From NCBI GenBank assembly GCA_039193195.1, contig JBCCWS010000010.1, forward strand, positions 1 through 64,000: 64,000 bases of DNA, written 5' to 3'. A program made the position numbers and the translations under genes. The stretch comes from Pseudomonadota bacterium (lineage in GTDB: Bacteria; Pseudomonadota; Gammaproteobacteria; Steroidobacterales; JBCBZW01). The notes beneath the pieces were generated by a model. That model had not been told where the DNA came from. It saw only the letters and a program-made list of their open reading frames with translations, and ran no database searches. Shown piece after piece: positions 1-8,648 of this stretch (positions are counted from its first letter, which is position 1; each line of letters starts with the position of its first letter).

Positions 1-113
1 CTGTGGTAACGTCGTCCATTGGAAGGTCTTTTTTGTGTCCGAAAGTGCTGTGTCGTAACACCTTTCTAACACATCGAGGGCCTTCTTCTCTTTTGGCTCA
101 TGAATAATCCAGG

Positions 114-294
114 CTAGGGGGCCGCTTGGAAAATGAGGTGACGCCCAGCTACTCGCCCTTCGGGTCTGCCCAGGGGCAGCGTCCGCGGCGTTACATCGCT
201 TGCCAAGGGCGATGCCATTGCCTGCGCGACGCGCCTTGCTGACGCTGCCCCTACGCAGACTGAGCGCTACCTCATTTACCAAGCGGCCCACAAG
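114..294 (-). repeat. MITE-like palindromic element, copy 1
   Basis: First of four related elements. The ends are inverted copies of a GGGCCGCTTGG-type sequence followed by an AAATGAGGT-type stretch, bounded by CTAG on the left and a degraded CAAG on the right. Relative to the other copies it lies in reverse orientation. It belongs to the longer subtype shared with copy 4, whose inner halves (GGGGCAGCGTC and GACGCTGCCCC) are also complementary, so the whole element can fold as a long hairpin. It has no coding capacity for a transposase. It sits 12 bp past the stop of the transglutaminase-like gene, so it may serve as that gene's 3' end. The parent insertion sequence was not recognised. Confidence 0.8.
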
Positions 295-306
295 GGAGCT
301 ACCTAC

Positions 307-1119
307 CTACCGCTGCGCCGGTCGCACGGAGATCTTCGAGGGGAGTGAGCCCAGGGAGTCGAACAGTCCCATCGTGTACCCCGGGCCCTCATTATCGAAG
401 GTCGCCAGCGGTACGTAGAACAGGGTCGCGCCCTCTTCCGTGTCGAGCAAGGTGGCGTCGACTAGCTGCCACTCACCGTGCACGAACACCTCGTTCCAAG
501 CGTGGCCGTAGGCGGCGTTCGCCTCGGCCACGATGAGCGCGCCGAACACCACGCGGCTTGGCAGGCCCTGGGCGCGGCTAAGAGCGGCGAGCAGCACCGA
601 GTGCTCGGTACAGTCCCCGGCCCCGGCGCGGGCGGCTTGCGAGGCAATGTCGAAGCCACGCTCGTAGGTTTTCTCAGGCAAAGCCTCAAACACCAGACGT
701 GCGAGTTCGGTGACTGCGGGAGGCGTGTCGCTCGCCGGATCCAGCGCCTTGGCCCGAGCATCCAGGCGGGTGAGTTCGGGCTCGTCGAAATCGATCACGA
801 AGCTTGCCTCGGAGTGATGCGGCAACGGCGCAGAGGTGAAGCGGTCTTGGCCATCCACCACTAGATCGATCGCCCCGGCGCGCACGTCCTCGACGAGCAC
901 CGTGCTGTGCGCGTAACGACTCGCCACCTGCTCGGTCCTATTTAGCGACAGCGTTAGGTGAAGGGGTTCACCAGACCGAATCTCCACTCCATTGGTCTCG
1001 AAGGGGATGGAGGCCACGTAGGGCTCACCTGGCTGGGTCTGCGCTGACACCGTGCCGAGGACGGCGGCGGCGAGGGTGGCGCTAAGCGCGATCGCCCTAG
1101 CTACGATCGCTCCGCCCAC
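307..1119 (-). CDS. exported transglutaminase-like protein
   Basis: A 270-residue protein with an N-terminal signal peptide (hydrophobic stretch about 7-24, probable cleavage after VSA). The C-terminal half is a transglutaminase-like cysteine fold: catalytic Cys170 in GAGDCTEHS, His206 in YGHAWNEV and Asp221 in QLVDATL. Such domains act as transglutaminases, proteases or peptide N-glycanase-like enzymes, so the reaction is not fixed. The N-terminal half has no recognised domain. The GTG start overlaps the TAG stop of the upstream gene by one base, so the two are translationally coupled and the upstream exported protein is a plausible partner. The family is well supported; the substrate is unknown. 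Confidence 0.75.
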   Translation of the reverse strand: MGGAIVARAIALSATLAAAVLGTVSAQTQPGEPYVASIPFETNGVEIRSGEPLHLTLSLNRTEQVASRYAHSTVLVEDVRAGAIDLVVDGQDRFTSAPLPHHSEASFVIDFDEPELTRLDARAKALDPASDTPPAVTELARLVFEALPEKTYERGFDIASQAARAGAGDCTEHSVLLAALSRAQGLPSRVVFGALIVAEANAAYGHAWNEVFVHGEWQLVDATLLDTEEGATLFYVPLATFDNEGPGYTMGLFDSLGSLPSKISVRPAQR

Positions 1120-2375
1120 TAGGGAAGTTCACCAGAGAAGTACAGGCGCTCCATGCGCATGAAGATCCCACCCATGGACATGGTGCCGCTCAGCATGCTG
1201 CCGGTCTCATGCTCGTACTTGCCTTCGATGCCGATGGGCCCCACGGAGTAAGACCCTTCGGAGGTGCTCTCACCGCGTTTGCCGAGGGTGAAGTCGGCGG
1301 TAATGAAGGCGGAAGGATCAGCTCCGGTCACCCACACGGGGATCTTCGTCTCCGTGCGCGACTCGTCCTTGAGTAGGCTGCTCATCTTGAGGCTCTCGCC
1401 CAGGATGGAGAGCGGCTGCACGTCGCTGCCGAGGTCGAAGCTGACTTCCTTACCCTGCAGGCGACCGGTCACGTTCCAGTTACCGGATTCGTCAGCGCGC
1501 AGGCTAAGGGCAGTGGTGACCTCCCCGTTCTCCGCCGATTCCGAATAGGCGTTAATGACCTGACCGTCTGGGGTGCTGAAGGCGATCTCCTGCGAGTCGC
1601 TCGTGCTCAGGGTGAACTCGTCGACCTGCAGAGCCATGGCCATCTCCACGCTCGCGATCGTATCGCCGTCGGCGTCCAAGCGCATCTCATGCCATGCAAG
1701 GCCAGCCGGACGGCCGGCTACCGTGAACGAATGGACGCCGCGCAGGTAAGGCGCATCGTAGTCGTGCGGCCACTGCGCCGTGCGCATGATGCTAGCGAAC
1801 AGGTCGGCGAAGGTCTCTCGATAGCCGAGCTCATCGTGAGAGCAAACAAATAGAGTATCGTCCTTCTGGGCCGCGCGTAGCTTCAGCAAGCCTAGGTTCG
1901 ACTCGCCGTTGCGCTCGATGACCCACAGCCACTCGTTGGCCATGTAGGGCATGCCATCGAGCACGTCGAAGTCGTTGTAGTAGACGATTTGCTGCTTGAT
2001 CGGGGTATCGTTGGCCTTGGCGTTTTGCGCCAGCAGCTCATCGGTCATCAGCTTGACGGTGGTCGCCAGGTATTGCGGTTGGGCGTACACCCAGCAGCTC
2101 ACGGGTGCCTTAGCGCCGATGTCGATGGCGAAGTAGGTGCTGCCCTGCGTCGTCTCGGCCTCGGTTATCTTGCCGAAGATCTCCAGCTCGATGTCGCCGG
2201 CGCTGACCGCCTTCTTGCGCCGGCGCTTTTTGCGCTCGGACGCCATCTCCTTCTGCAGCCACTGCGGCCACTCGTCAGAGATTTCCGGAGCGGGTGCGGC
2301 TGCCTGCGCGGACGTGCCCAACAAGCATGAGAAGCCAAGTACGACAAGAATGACTGTTCTTACGGGATAGGGCAC
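1119..2375 (-). CDS. hypothetical exported protein
   Basis: Not recognised. The chosen GTG start at 2375 has AGGAG about 8 bases upstream and begins a clean signal peptide (hydrophobic VILVVLGFSCLLG, probable cleavage after AQA). An in-frame ATG at 2432 would put 19 extra polar residues before it. The mature part begins with a tryptophan-rich stretch and a strongly basic run (SERKKRRRKK), followed by about 380 residues without transmembrane segments, mostly beta-like in pattern. It is the first gene of a coupled pair with the transglutaminase-like gene, which suggests a joint envelope function, but nothing in the sequence names it. Confidence 0.6.
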   Translation of the reverse strand: MPYPVRTVILVVLGFSCLLGTSAQAAAPAPEISDEWPQWLQKEMASERKKRRRKKAVSAGDIELEIFGKITEAETTQGSTYFAIDIGAKAPVSCWVYAQPQYLATTVKLMTDELLAQNAKANDTPIKQQIVYYNDFDVLDGMPYMANEWLWVIERNGESNLGLLKLRAAQKDDTLFVCSHDELGYRETFADLFASIMRTAQWPHDYDAPYLRGVHSFTVAGRPAGLAWHEMRLDADGDTIASVEMAMALQVDEFTLSTSDSQEIAFSTPDGQVINAYSESAENGEVTTALSLRADESGNWNVTGRLQGKEVSFDLGSDVQPLSILGESLKMSSLLKDESRTETKIPVWVTGADPSAFITADFTLGKRGESTSEGSYSVGPIGIEGKYEHETGSMLSGTMSMGGIFMRMERLYFSGELP

Positions 2376-2536
2376 GGCATGAGCTCCTGGGGAACGCTCG
2401 TAGTCAGGTTCTGCTAAAGAGATGGCGCGCAAGTCTGCCCGGGTTTGCGCTGCGATGCGACCCTCGCGCGGCAGGCGTGTGCGGTACGGCGATCGCCGAA
2501 GGAGCGAGTTGTGACTTGGGTCGCGCGGTAATGATG

Positions 2537-2561
2537 GGGGGTGCCTCTATCAGGCACCCCC
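2537..2561 (-). terminator. hairpin after SPFH remnant
   Basis: A perfect 10-bp stem (GGGGGTGCCT pairing with AGGCACCCCC) with a 5-base loop lies 6 bases past the stop of the SPFH fragment. No strong U tract follows. It probably ended the transcript of the once-complete gene. Confidence 0.6.
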
Positions 2562-2567
2562 ATCACC

Positions 2568-2774
2568 TCATTTCTTCAGGCGCACGAGGTCGCTCAGCAG
2601 CGACTCCAGGCCAGCGCCGGCACCGGTATGCACGGACAGCGAACCGATCTTCTCGGTGAGCTTCTCCAGCGTCTCCAGCTCCTTCAGGCGCAGGGCGATG
2701 CTGTTGTTCTCCATCACCTTGGCGGTGTTGAGGAGCGAACGCGTGGCGTTGGTCTCCTCGCGAACGCACGCATG
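2568..2774 (-). pseudogene. C-terminal remnant of an SPFH/slipin-type protein
   Basis: Reading on the minus strand to the TGA at 2568-2570 gives about 65 residues ending in LVRLKK, including ENNSIALRLKELETLEKL and TEKIGSL. This matches the C-terminal tail of SPFH (band 7, slipin-like) membrane-scaffold proteins, where a LRLKELE-type helix is typical. The roughly 250 upstream residues that carry the membrane anchor and SPFH domain are absent; upstream of about 2775 the similarity stops. Its hairpin terminator is intact. I read this as the leftover 3' end of a deleted gene. The family call rests on memory of the tail motif. Confidence 0.5.
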
Positions 2775-2978
2775 CGATGGCTAGCGTAGGTGCGCCGCGC
2801 GGGCTATCAGAGCCCGCTGAGGCGGCCATTGACCTCGGTGGGTTCGCCCGCGCGCGGCGAGCGCTGCGTGGCGAACCATCGCCGCAACGCTAGAGGTTGC
2901 GCGATAAGCGCGCCTTGTCGCGTTACGACTGAATTCTCATCGTTATCGCCTTACCCGTGTTGCGTGCGCGGGGAACGA

Positions 2979-3016
2979 AAAGAGCCCCGATCAGCGATTG
3001 CCAACCGGGGCTCTTT
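2979..3016 (-). terminator. intrinsic terminator of the candidate small RNA
   Basis: An 11-bp stem (AAAGAGCCCCG with CGGGGCTCTTT) followed on the minus strand by a short T run. A second perfect hairpin lies just upstream at 3020-3041 (TTGACAGGG with CCCTGTCAA). Confidence 0.7.
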
Positions 3017-3210
3017 CGGTTGACAGGGAGTGCCCTGTCAACGGTTTCGACAGGGACTAGGTAACGGCCGGCAACGACCGCTCGAGGCCAGCGTCGCCGT
3101 GTGGGCGATTGCGGCGCGAAGCAGGGGCGCGCAAGTAGGCACAGCACAGATTGCCAGCGCCTGGCCGTGCCTGTTTGGCGCCTACTTTTATTGATAGTCT
3201 GCTCATGGGG
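2979..3210 (-). ncRNA. candidate small RNA, about 230 nt
   Basis: A near-consensus promoter at 3217-3244 points into this stretch and a strong hairpin terminator closes it at 2979-3016, giving a self-contained minus-strand unit of about 230 nt. Inside, AAGTAGGC (3187-3180) can pair with GCCTACTT (3140-3133), and TTGACAGGG (3041-3033) with CCCTGTCAA (3028-3020). The only ORF (start about 3206) encodes a basic, low-complexity peptide that resembles nothing known. It does not look like 6S RNA, 4.5S RNA, RNase P RNA or tmRNA. The promoter-terminator geometry is seen directly; the RNA itself is inferred. Confidence 0.45.
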
Positions 3211-3216
3211 GCGCGA

Positions 3217-3244
3217 AGTATACGCCTGATTGATGGTGTGTCAA
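3217..3244 (-). promoter_or_regulatory. strong sigma-70 promoter for the candidate small RNA
   Basis: On the minus strand a perfect -35 box TTGACA (3244-3239), a 16-base spacer and TATACT (3222-3217), one mismatch from the -10 consensus. It is the best promoter match I noticed in the window, and it drives no recognisable protein gene. Confidence 0.7.
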
Positions 3245-3427
3245 CGGCAATCACACTTGTACCTCCTCTGGCGTGCTGAGCGGGGCGCTCGGTGGGATCG
3301 GCGGTCGCGGGCAGTGGTGCCCAGGCCCTGGCATGGGTGGGCGCTGGCGGGCTGTGTTCGGCGCAGGCCTGTCAAGGGCGCGGAGGGTGCCCACAAGCGC
3401 TACAATGCGAGCCCTTTTCCTCATGGC

Positions 3428-4561
3428 ATGACGGCTACTTCCGTGATCACCGATCGCCCGCGCGACACCACCATCCCCGAGATGGGCAACGCCTTCTTCG
3501 ACCCGCTCCTCCAAGATGCGGGCCACGGCATCACGGGCGCCGGCGGCGCCCTGCATCGCTATGCCCGACGCCCGGCCGGCTATCGCCTCGAGGAGGAGGA
3601 TTTCGACAGCGCGGCGTGGCGGCTCCAGCGCCAACCGCGGTATACGGAGGCGGAACACGAGCGCTGGCGACTGCTATACGAGAACCAGCGTCGCCTCCTG
3701 CCGGGCCGCGCATGCCAGGATTTCATGCGCGGCTTCGATGTCCTGAGCCCACAGTTCGACAACGGTATCCCGGATTTCGACGACCTCAATAAGGTGTTGC
3801 GCCCCGCCACTGGTTGGACGGTGATTGCCGTTCCCGAGCTGATTCCTGACAACGTGTTTTTCTGGCACCTAGAGAACCGGCGCTTCCCGGCAGGTGCCTT
3901 CATCCGCGGCGGCGATCCTCAAACTGCCAAGGTGCGCGATGCCAACAAGGGGCGGGCGCCTGAACACGTGGAGTACACGCAGGTAGAGGATGACCTTTTC
4001 TACCTGCAGGAGCCGGACATGTTCCACGACGTGTTCGGCCACGTGCCCATGCTCATGGATCCTTTCTTCGCCGACTACGTGCAGGCCTACGGCGCTGGCG
4101 GCCGGCGGGCCATCGAGTACAACCGCCTGAAGAACTTCGGCGCCCTCTACTGGTACACGGTGGAGTTTGGGTTGATCGAAGAGGAGGAGGGGCTGCGCGT
4201 GTACGGTGCGGGCATCCTGTCCTCGCCGGATGAGACCTTGTACTCCCTATACTCGCCGAGCCCACATCGGGTGAAGCTTGTGCCCGAGCGGGTGATGCGT
4301 ACGGACTACGTGATCAGCGATTTCCAAGATACTTACTTTGTCATCGATTCGATCCAGGCCTTGCACGATGCCACCGCCGGGCGCGACTTCACGCCCATCT
4401 ACCGCAAGCTGCCTGCCGGGTTTACCTACGCCACCACATCGTGTCTGGACACGGACGTGGTCCTGCACGAGGGCACGCAGGAGTATAAGTTCAACGGTGG
4501 TGCGGGGCGTCCACGGGCGATGGCGCACGTGGCGAAGTTGAGGGCGCAGTTCGGCGTTTAG
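3428..4561 (+). CDS. phhA: phenylalanine 4-monooxygenase (phenylalanine hydroxylase)
   Basis: Hydroxylates phenylalanine to tyrosine with O2, tetrahydropterin and non-haem iron in the cytoplasm, the first step of phenylalanine breakdown. The iron ligands are visible: His200 and His205 in PDMFHDVFGHVP and Glu246 in YTVEFGL. The ATG at 3428 gives 377 residues; the frame is open for 66 codons upstream, but that part is arginine-rich and family-unlike, so it was left out. It is still longer than the usual bacterial enzyme (about 260-300), with about 45 extra N-terminal residues. The pterin-recycling dehydratase usually nearby is not present, and the gene appears monocistronic. Confidence 0.93.
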   Translation: MTATSVITDRPRDTTIPEMGNAFFDPLLQDAGHGITGAGGALHRYARRPAGYRLEEEDFDSAAWRLQRQPRYTEAEHERWRLLYENQRRLLPGRACQDFMRGFDVLSPQFDNGIPDFDDLNKVLRPATGWTVIAVPELIPDNVFFWHLENRRFPAGAFIRGGDPQTAKVRDANKGRAPEHVEYTQVEDDLFYLQEPDMFHDVFGHVPMLMDPFFADYVQAYGAGGRRAIEYNRLKNFGALYWYTVEFGLIEEEEGLRVYGAGILSSPDETLYSLYSPSPHRVKLVPERVMRTDYVISDFQDTYFVIDSIQALHDATAGRDFTPIYRKLPAGFTYATTSCLDTDVVLHEGTQEYKFNGGAGRPRAMAHVAKLRAQFGV

Positions 4562-4858
4562 CGGCGCGTTGGACCGCAGCGATGACCCGGCCGGTGGTCA
4601 CCATGGCGTGGACGTCGTCGCGATCATGCAGGGCGTGGCTGCACGCATCCGCCTTCTGCGCAGGGGAACGGGTCGTGCCCCCACGCCCGAAGAGGATGGC
4701 CTGTGACGGTCCTTCGCACGTCGCGCTCGGCGGAGCTCGATCCGGCGGTGTCGATCAACTAGCCATTGGCGTAAAGGTGACCTCTAGTGAGCGTTGCAGG
4801 CGCTGCGGCTGCCCGGCACGATGGCTGCGTGTTCAATGACTGAGGGGCGCGAGACACG
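4562..4858 (+). other. intergenic stretch without a supportable gene
   Basis: About 300 bases between phhA and the VOC protein. Only short GC-driven open frames occur, none with a recognisable domain and good ribosome site. No clear terminator hairpin with a U tract was seen. Confidence 0.5.
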
Positions 4859-5347
4859 ATGGATGTCGTTACCTTCCTGACCTTCGACGATCAGGCGCAA
4901 GCAGCGGCGGACTACTACACCTCGATTTTCCCCCGGTCGCGTCTGATCCAAACCACCCAGGCACCGGCAGGCATGCCCATCCCCGAGGGAGCGGTGATGA
5001 CCGTGTCCTTCGAACTCGCCGGCCGACCCTTCGTAGCCATGAACGCCGGCCCAGGCTTCGCGTTCAGCCAGGGCATATCCCTCGCCGTCCTGTGCGACGC
5101 CCAATCGGAGGTGGACGTCTATTGGCGGCGATTGCTCGCGGACGGTGGCCAGGAGCAGGCCTGCGGGTGGCTGACAGATCGCTTCGGTGTGTCCTGGCAG
5201 GTGACGCCGAAGGTGCTCTACCAGCTCATGGCTGACCACGACCCGGCGCGACGCGCCCGCGCCATGTCGGCAATGATGGGCATGGTGAAGTTGGATGCGC
5301 AGGCACTGCTATTGGCTGCGGACGGCGCAGAACCCTCCGACGCCTAG
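4859..5347 (+). CDS. PhnB-like VOC-family protein
   Basis: A 162-residue cytoplasmic protein of the vicinal-oxygen-chelate fold, PhnB/3-demethylubiquinone-methyltransferase-like branch. Typical features are the opening VVTFLTFDDQAQAAADYYTS, the strand ending GRPFVAMNAGP, and DRFGVSWQVTPKVL in the second half. Members are often labelled glyoxalase-like, but most lack proven activity and no specific substrate can be read here. It has no operon partner; the next gene is convergent 11 bp away. Confidence 0.8.
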   Translation: MDVVTFLTFDDQAQAAADYYTSIFPRSRLIQTTQAPAGMPIPEGAVMTVSFELAGRPFVAMNAGPGFAFSQGISLAVLCDAQSEVDVYWRRLLADGGQEQACGWLTDRFGVSWQVTPKVLYQLMADHDPARRARAMSAMMGMVKLDAQALLLAADGAEPSDA

Positions 5348-5358
5348 CGGTAGGGAGC

Positions 5359-6114
5359 CTAAGGCAGGCATCTGCCGGCGCGGCGAAGCGCCTCTCGTGC
5401 GGCCTCTACGGGCTTGCCAAGGGCGGGCGTGGCTGCCAGGCAGGCGTCGCTGATCGCAAGCTCGCCTGAGGTGTTGGGCGGCCGCCCTTCCTGGACTAGG
5501 AAACGAAGCGACTGCACGGGGGCGCCGGCCTTGCCCGCGCACGGGTCGGCGGCTTGCAGCAGCACCCCCTCTACCGCGCGCAAGGACTCGAGCAGGGGCA
5601 CCGCTTCGCGCCCGTTCAAGGCCCGGCGGCAGGTGCGTCCCTTCGCGTCCACGACCACGGTCTCGCGCTTGGCCCAGTCGGCTTCGAAGCGCGCGAAGGG
5701 ATCAGCGTCTGTGAGGTCGAGCACGAGTTCGAAGGGCGGTAAGCGCGCGTACGCCTCTTCGAGCGCGTCGGCGGACTTGCGTGCGCTCTCGGCCACCGCT
5801 AACCCCAAGAGCACAGCGACGATCGTGCCCCCAACGCCCGCCACACCGCTCAAGATGAGCAGCGCACGCGGTCCCAGGCGTATCGCTAGGAGGATGCCGA
5901 GGCCGGCGCCAAGAAGGGCGGCGAGCAGGCCGTAGCCGACGACGATGCCCGGCCCGGCCAAGCCGCTCCCGGCGGGCACGCAGCAGCGTCCCGCGATCAC
6001 TATGCCCAGCAGACCGGCGAGCAGGCTCAGGCCCACCGCCGCCACCGCGCCTAAGAGCAGGCGCAGGTAGGGTGGTACGCGCCGGCCGCGGCTCGCCTGT
6101 GCGTGCGATGGCAC
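5359..6114 (-). CDS. hypothetical membrane protein
   Basis: Not recognised. A short basic N-terminus is followed by about three transmembrane segments (roughly residues 17-42, 54-78, 83-108), all alanine/glycine/leucine rich, then a soluble region of about 140 residues with three to four cysteines. It lies 15 bp behind the preceding exported protein (6130-6720) on the same strand, so the two are probably one operon with a shared envelope role. Confidence 0.6.
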   Translation of the reverse strand: MPSHAQASRGRRVPPYLRLLLGAVAAVGLSLLAGLLGIVIAGRCCVPAGSGLAGPGIVVGYGLLAALLGAGLGILLAIRLGPRALLILSGVAGVGGTIVAVLLGLAVAESARKSADALEEAYARLPPFELVLDLTDADPFARFEADWAKRETVVVDAKGRTCRRALNGREAVPLLESLRAVEGVLLQAADPCAGKAGAPVQSLRFLVQEGRPPNTSGELAISDACLAATPALGKPVEAAREALRRAGRCLP

Positions 6115-6129
6115 GGGAGGCTTCAGTGC

Positions 6130-6720
6130 CTACTTGTTGCGCGCGTCACTGATCTCTCGCACTGGGAACTCGTTCAGGAACGGTGGGAGCCCTTCGGTGG
6201 CGGCTTCGCGGGTTCTCATGTCACGGCTCGAGACCTTCAACATGGACCCGTCGGCGAGGAAGATGGTGATGGCGCCGCGCTCGTCCATCATCGCATCCAG
6301 GCCGTCCACGCGCATCGCGCCGCCGCTCGCGGCCATGCCCATACGCGCCAGCCCTGCGATGCCACCGAGGCCACCACCACCGGTGCTGCCCGTGAGCTCT
6401 ACGCGAATCGTGTTCGCGCCCTGGTAAGTTGCGCTGGTGTTGGCGATGCCCATGGCCCGGTCCTGGCGGAAGTCAGTGCGCTCGTAGCCGGCCACCTTGT
6501 TGGGGAACAGCTCTTTCAGAGCACCCTCGGCCTCCTGCTCCAGCGCGGTAACGCACAGGCGCGCTTGCTCTAGGGCGAGGTTCATGTCCTTGCCGTCGAT
6601 CGCCGCTTGGATCTGCTTGCAGCTGCTCTTGAGGTCCGAGCCAAATTCCACCTGCGCTGTCGCCACACCGCCCGTCACTAGCAGGCCTGCCGCGATCGCC
6701 AGCTTGAGTCTAGAGGTCAT
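6130..6720 (-). CDS. hypothetical exported protein
   Basis: Not recognised. The start at 6720 begins a good signal peptide (LKLAIAAGLLVTGGVATAQ, cleavage likely after ATA). The open frame extends 39 codons further upstream, but without signal-like character. The mature part has a helical half with two cysteines, then a glycine-rich stretch (TGSTGGGGLGG) and a beta-rich end with FLADGSMLKVSS. First gene of a probable two-gene operon with the membrane protein at 5359-6114. Confidence 0.6.
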   Translation of the reverse strand: MTSRLKLAIAAGLLVTGGVATAQVEFGSDLKSSCKQIQAAIDGKDMNLALEQARLCVTALEQEAEGALKELFPNKVAGYERTDFRQDRAMGIANTSATYQGANTIRVELTGSTGGGGLGGIAGLARMGMAASGGAMRVDGLDAMMDERGAITIFLADGSMLKVSSRDMRTREAATEGLPPFLNEFPVREISDARNK

Positions 6721-6952
6721 TCCATCCGCTCCTTGGAGTCGTCGAAGGTCAGCGTTGACGACGCATCGATACGCCGTGAGTGGGGCGCAGAATACAGGTC
6801 GGAGCGCGGGCGTGCGATACGCCGTTTGTACTAGCATTCGGGGTGCAATGCATCATTCGGCCGGCCTCTTCGACCGATCGTCGATCAATCGGCAAGCTCG
6901 GTGATGCGTGGCGACATAATGTAGCTCCTTGTCTCGTGTCAACGATGTGGTG

Positions 6953-7654
6953 ATGGTCGTTCGTGCGCTTCATCAGCAGCGATTGCTCGTCGCGATTCTC
7001 GCAGGTCTGTGGCTTGCAGGCTGCGCGCCGCGCGACCGGGCGCCGCGCATCGTCGACGGCTACCTGACGCCTGCGCAAGCCGATCAGATTGTCCAGCAGT
7101 GGCCGGATACGCTGCGCGATCAGCTCCTGCGTTACGTGTACTCGGTGGATCAAAATCGCTACGTGCGCGCGTGCGGCGAGGACCCTGTCAGGCCCTTGCC
7201 TGCGGTTCGTTTGGCCGGCGATGGCTTCCGCTTGCTGGCTCACCACGGCGATGACTTGAGCTGTGCGTTAGCTGAGGCCGATGTGTTTGTGCTGGCGGAA
7301 CGTGGCGCTGGCGTCGCCGGCTTCACCACTCTGGTGGCAGTGGTGGGCGGCGAGCGCGTGGTGGAGATCGAGGTGGAGCGATCTGCGCGGGGCGTCGTGC
7401 AACAGGTCTACGGCCTGTACGCCCCCGATCTGAGGCATCGCCTCGTGCTGCGGCCGCGGCCGCCCGAGGCGCCGATGGGCGATGGTCTGGTGATCGAGCA
7501 GTCCGTCACTGCGCACGCGAGCCTAAATGCGATCCGCGCGCTGCTCGGCCGCGCCAGCTTCGACCTATCCGCGGTGGGTGTTGGCGGCTTGGACAGCGCG
7601 CCTCGTCCGCAGGCCGTCGCCCTTGGCGATGACGGCTCGGAAGACCGGCGCTAA
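6953..7654 (+). CDS. hypothetical lipoprotein
   Basis: Not recognised beyond its export signal. From the ATG at 6953 there is a short charged n-region, a hydrophobic core and a lipobox LAGC, so the mature protein should be lipid-anchored at that cysteine. A TTG at 6929 would add eight residues. The rest (about 205 residues) has no transmembrane segment; it contains two further cysteines and alternating beta-type strands. No obvious operon partner, although a second lipoprotein gene follows 153 bp downstream. Confidence 0.6.
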   Translation: MVVRALHQQRLLVAILAGLWLAGCAPRDRAPRIVDGYLTPAQADQIVQQWPDTLRDQLLRYVYSVDQNRYVRACGEDPVRPLPAVRLAGDGFRLLAHHGDDLSCALAEADVFVLAERGAGVAGFTTLVAVVGGERVVEIEVERSARGVVQQVYGLYAPDLRHRLVLRPRPPEAPMGDGLVIEQSVTAHASLNAIRALLGRASFDLSAVGVGGLDSAPRPQAVALGDDGSEDRR

Positions 7655-7807
7655 GCGTCTCACACGCAACGCTTTCCGCCACGTCGCTGACAACTGTTCA
7701 CCGCAAGTGGACGGGGCTCCGGCCGGTCCCTGCGCTACACTCCTGCCCCAGTCGCCCGTGTGCGATGCTCACTCTGTTCCAATAGGACCCTGCAAGGACC
7801 CGACCGC

Positions 7808-8452
7808 ATGCAGCTCTATCGACTCGCCGCCAGCGCCTGCCTGGCGCTCCTTCTCGGCGCCTGCTCCACCGTCTACTACGACACGCTCGAGCAGTTCGGT
7901 GTGCACAAGCGCGAGATTCTGGTCGATCGGGTGGAGGACGCGCGCGCCTCGCAGGTGGATGCGGCTGAGCAGTTCACGACGGCGCTGGAGAAGTTCCGCA
8001 GCGTGGTGGACTTCGACGGCGGTGATCTCGAGCGCCTCTACAACGACCTGAACCGGGAGCTCGAGCGCTCCGAGTCCAAGGCCGCGAAGGTAACCGATCG
8101 CATCGATGCGATCGAGGATGTGGCCGGCGCGCTCTTTCGCGAGTGGGAGGGCGAGCTCGACCAGTACAGCAGCGAGAGCCTGCGCGCCCAGAGTCGCCGC
8201 CAGCTGGAGGACACGCGCGGGCGCTACGATGAGATGCTCGGCGCCATGCGCCGGGCCGAGGCGCGGATCGCGCCGGCGCTGGCGCCCTTCGCCGATCAGG
8301 TACTTTTCCTGAAGCACAACCTCAACGCGCAGGCGATCGCCTCCCTGCGCGGCGAAGTGGCGGTGATCGAAGCGGACGTGGAGTCGTTGATCAGCGAGCT
8401 GGAAGCGGCCATCGCCGCTGCTGATCAGTTCATCTCTACCGACGCGGCCTAG
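7808..8452 (+). CDS. DUF2959 family lipoprotein
   Basis: A 214-residue lipoprotein with lipobox LGAC and a long, charged coiled-coil body. It matches the DUF2959 pattern: VHKREILVDRVEDAR near the start, FDGGDLERLYNDLN in the middle and FLKHNLNAQAIASL near the end. The family is widespread in marine Gammaproteobacteria; its function is unknown. The ATG at 7808 starts directly at the signal peptide; a frame start at 7760 adds a non-signal stretch. Its TAG stop lies inside the terminal CTAG of repeat copy 2, so the element was inserted at the stop codon. Confidence 0.85.
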   Translation: MQLYRLAASACLALLLGACSTVYYDTLEQFGVHKREILVDRVEDARASQVDAAEQFTTALEKFRSVVDFDGGDLERLYNDLNRELERSESKAAKVTDRIDAIEDVAGALFREWEGELDQYSSESLRAQSRRQLEDTRGRYDEMLGAMRRAEARIAPALAPFADQVLFLKHNLNAQAIASLRGEVAVIEADVESLISELEAAIAAADQFISTDAA

Positions 8453-8613
8453 TGGGCCGCTTGGTAAATAGGGTAACGCTCAGTCTGCGTAGGGGCAGCC
8501 TTAGCAAGGCGCGTCGCGCAGCCAATGGCATCGCCATTGGCAAGCGATGCAACGCCGCGATGGCGCCCGTGCTACTCGCTGAGTGTCATCTCATTTACCA
8601 AGCGGCCCACTAG
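8449..8613 (+). repeat. MITE-like palindromic element, copy 2
   Basis: A complete copy of the short subtype, 165 bp including CTAG at both ends. The terminal inverted repeats are near-perfect over about 21 bases (TGGGCCGCTTGGTAAAT with ATTTACCAAGCGGCCCA). The centre holds a perfect hairpin GCCAATGGC-ATC-GCCATTGGC. The flanking CTAG duplication would fit the 4-base target duplication of IS5-type transposases, which is an inference. It lies between the DUF2959 gene, whose stop it forms, and the convergent aldo/keto reductase gene. Confidence 0.85.
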
Positions 8614-8648
8614 GCTTTGCCGGCCCGCGCCGAGAGGGGGGCTTCGCC

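Noticed and set aside
200-418. 72-codon frame in repeat copy 1
   Set aside because: The same peptide motif recurs from the other repeat copies, so it reflects repeat sequence rather than a gene.
3057-3254. 65-codon minus-strand frame across the candidate small RNA
   Set aside because: Its start lies upstream of the predicted transcription start, it has no ribosome site, and the peptide is basic low-complexity sequence.
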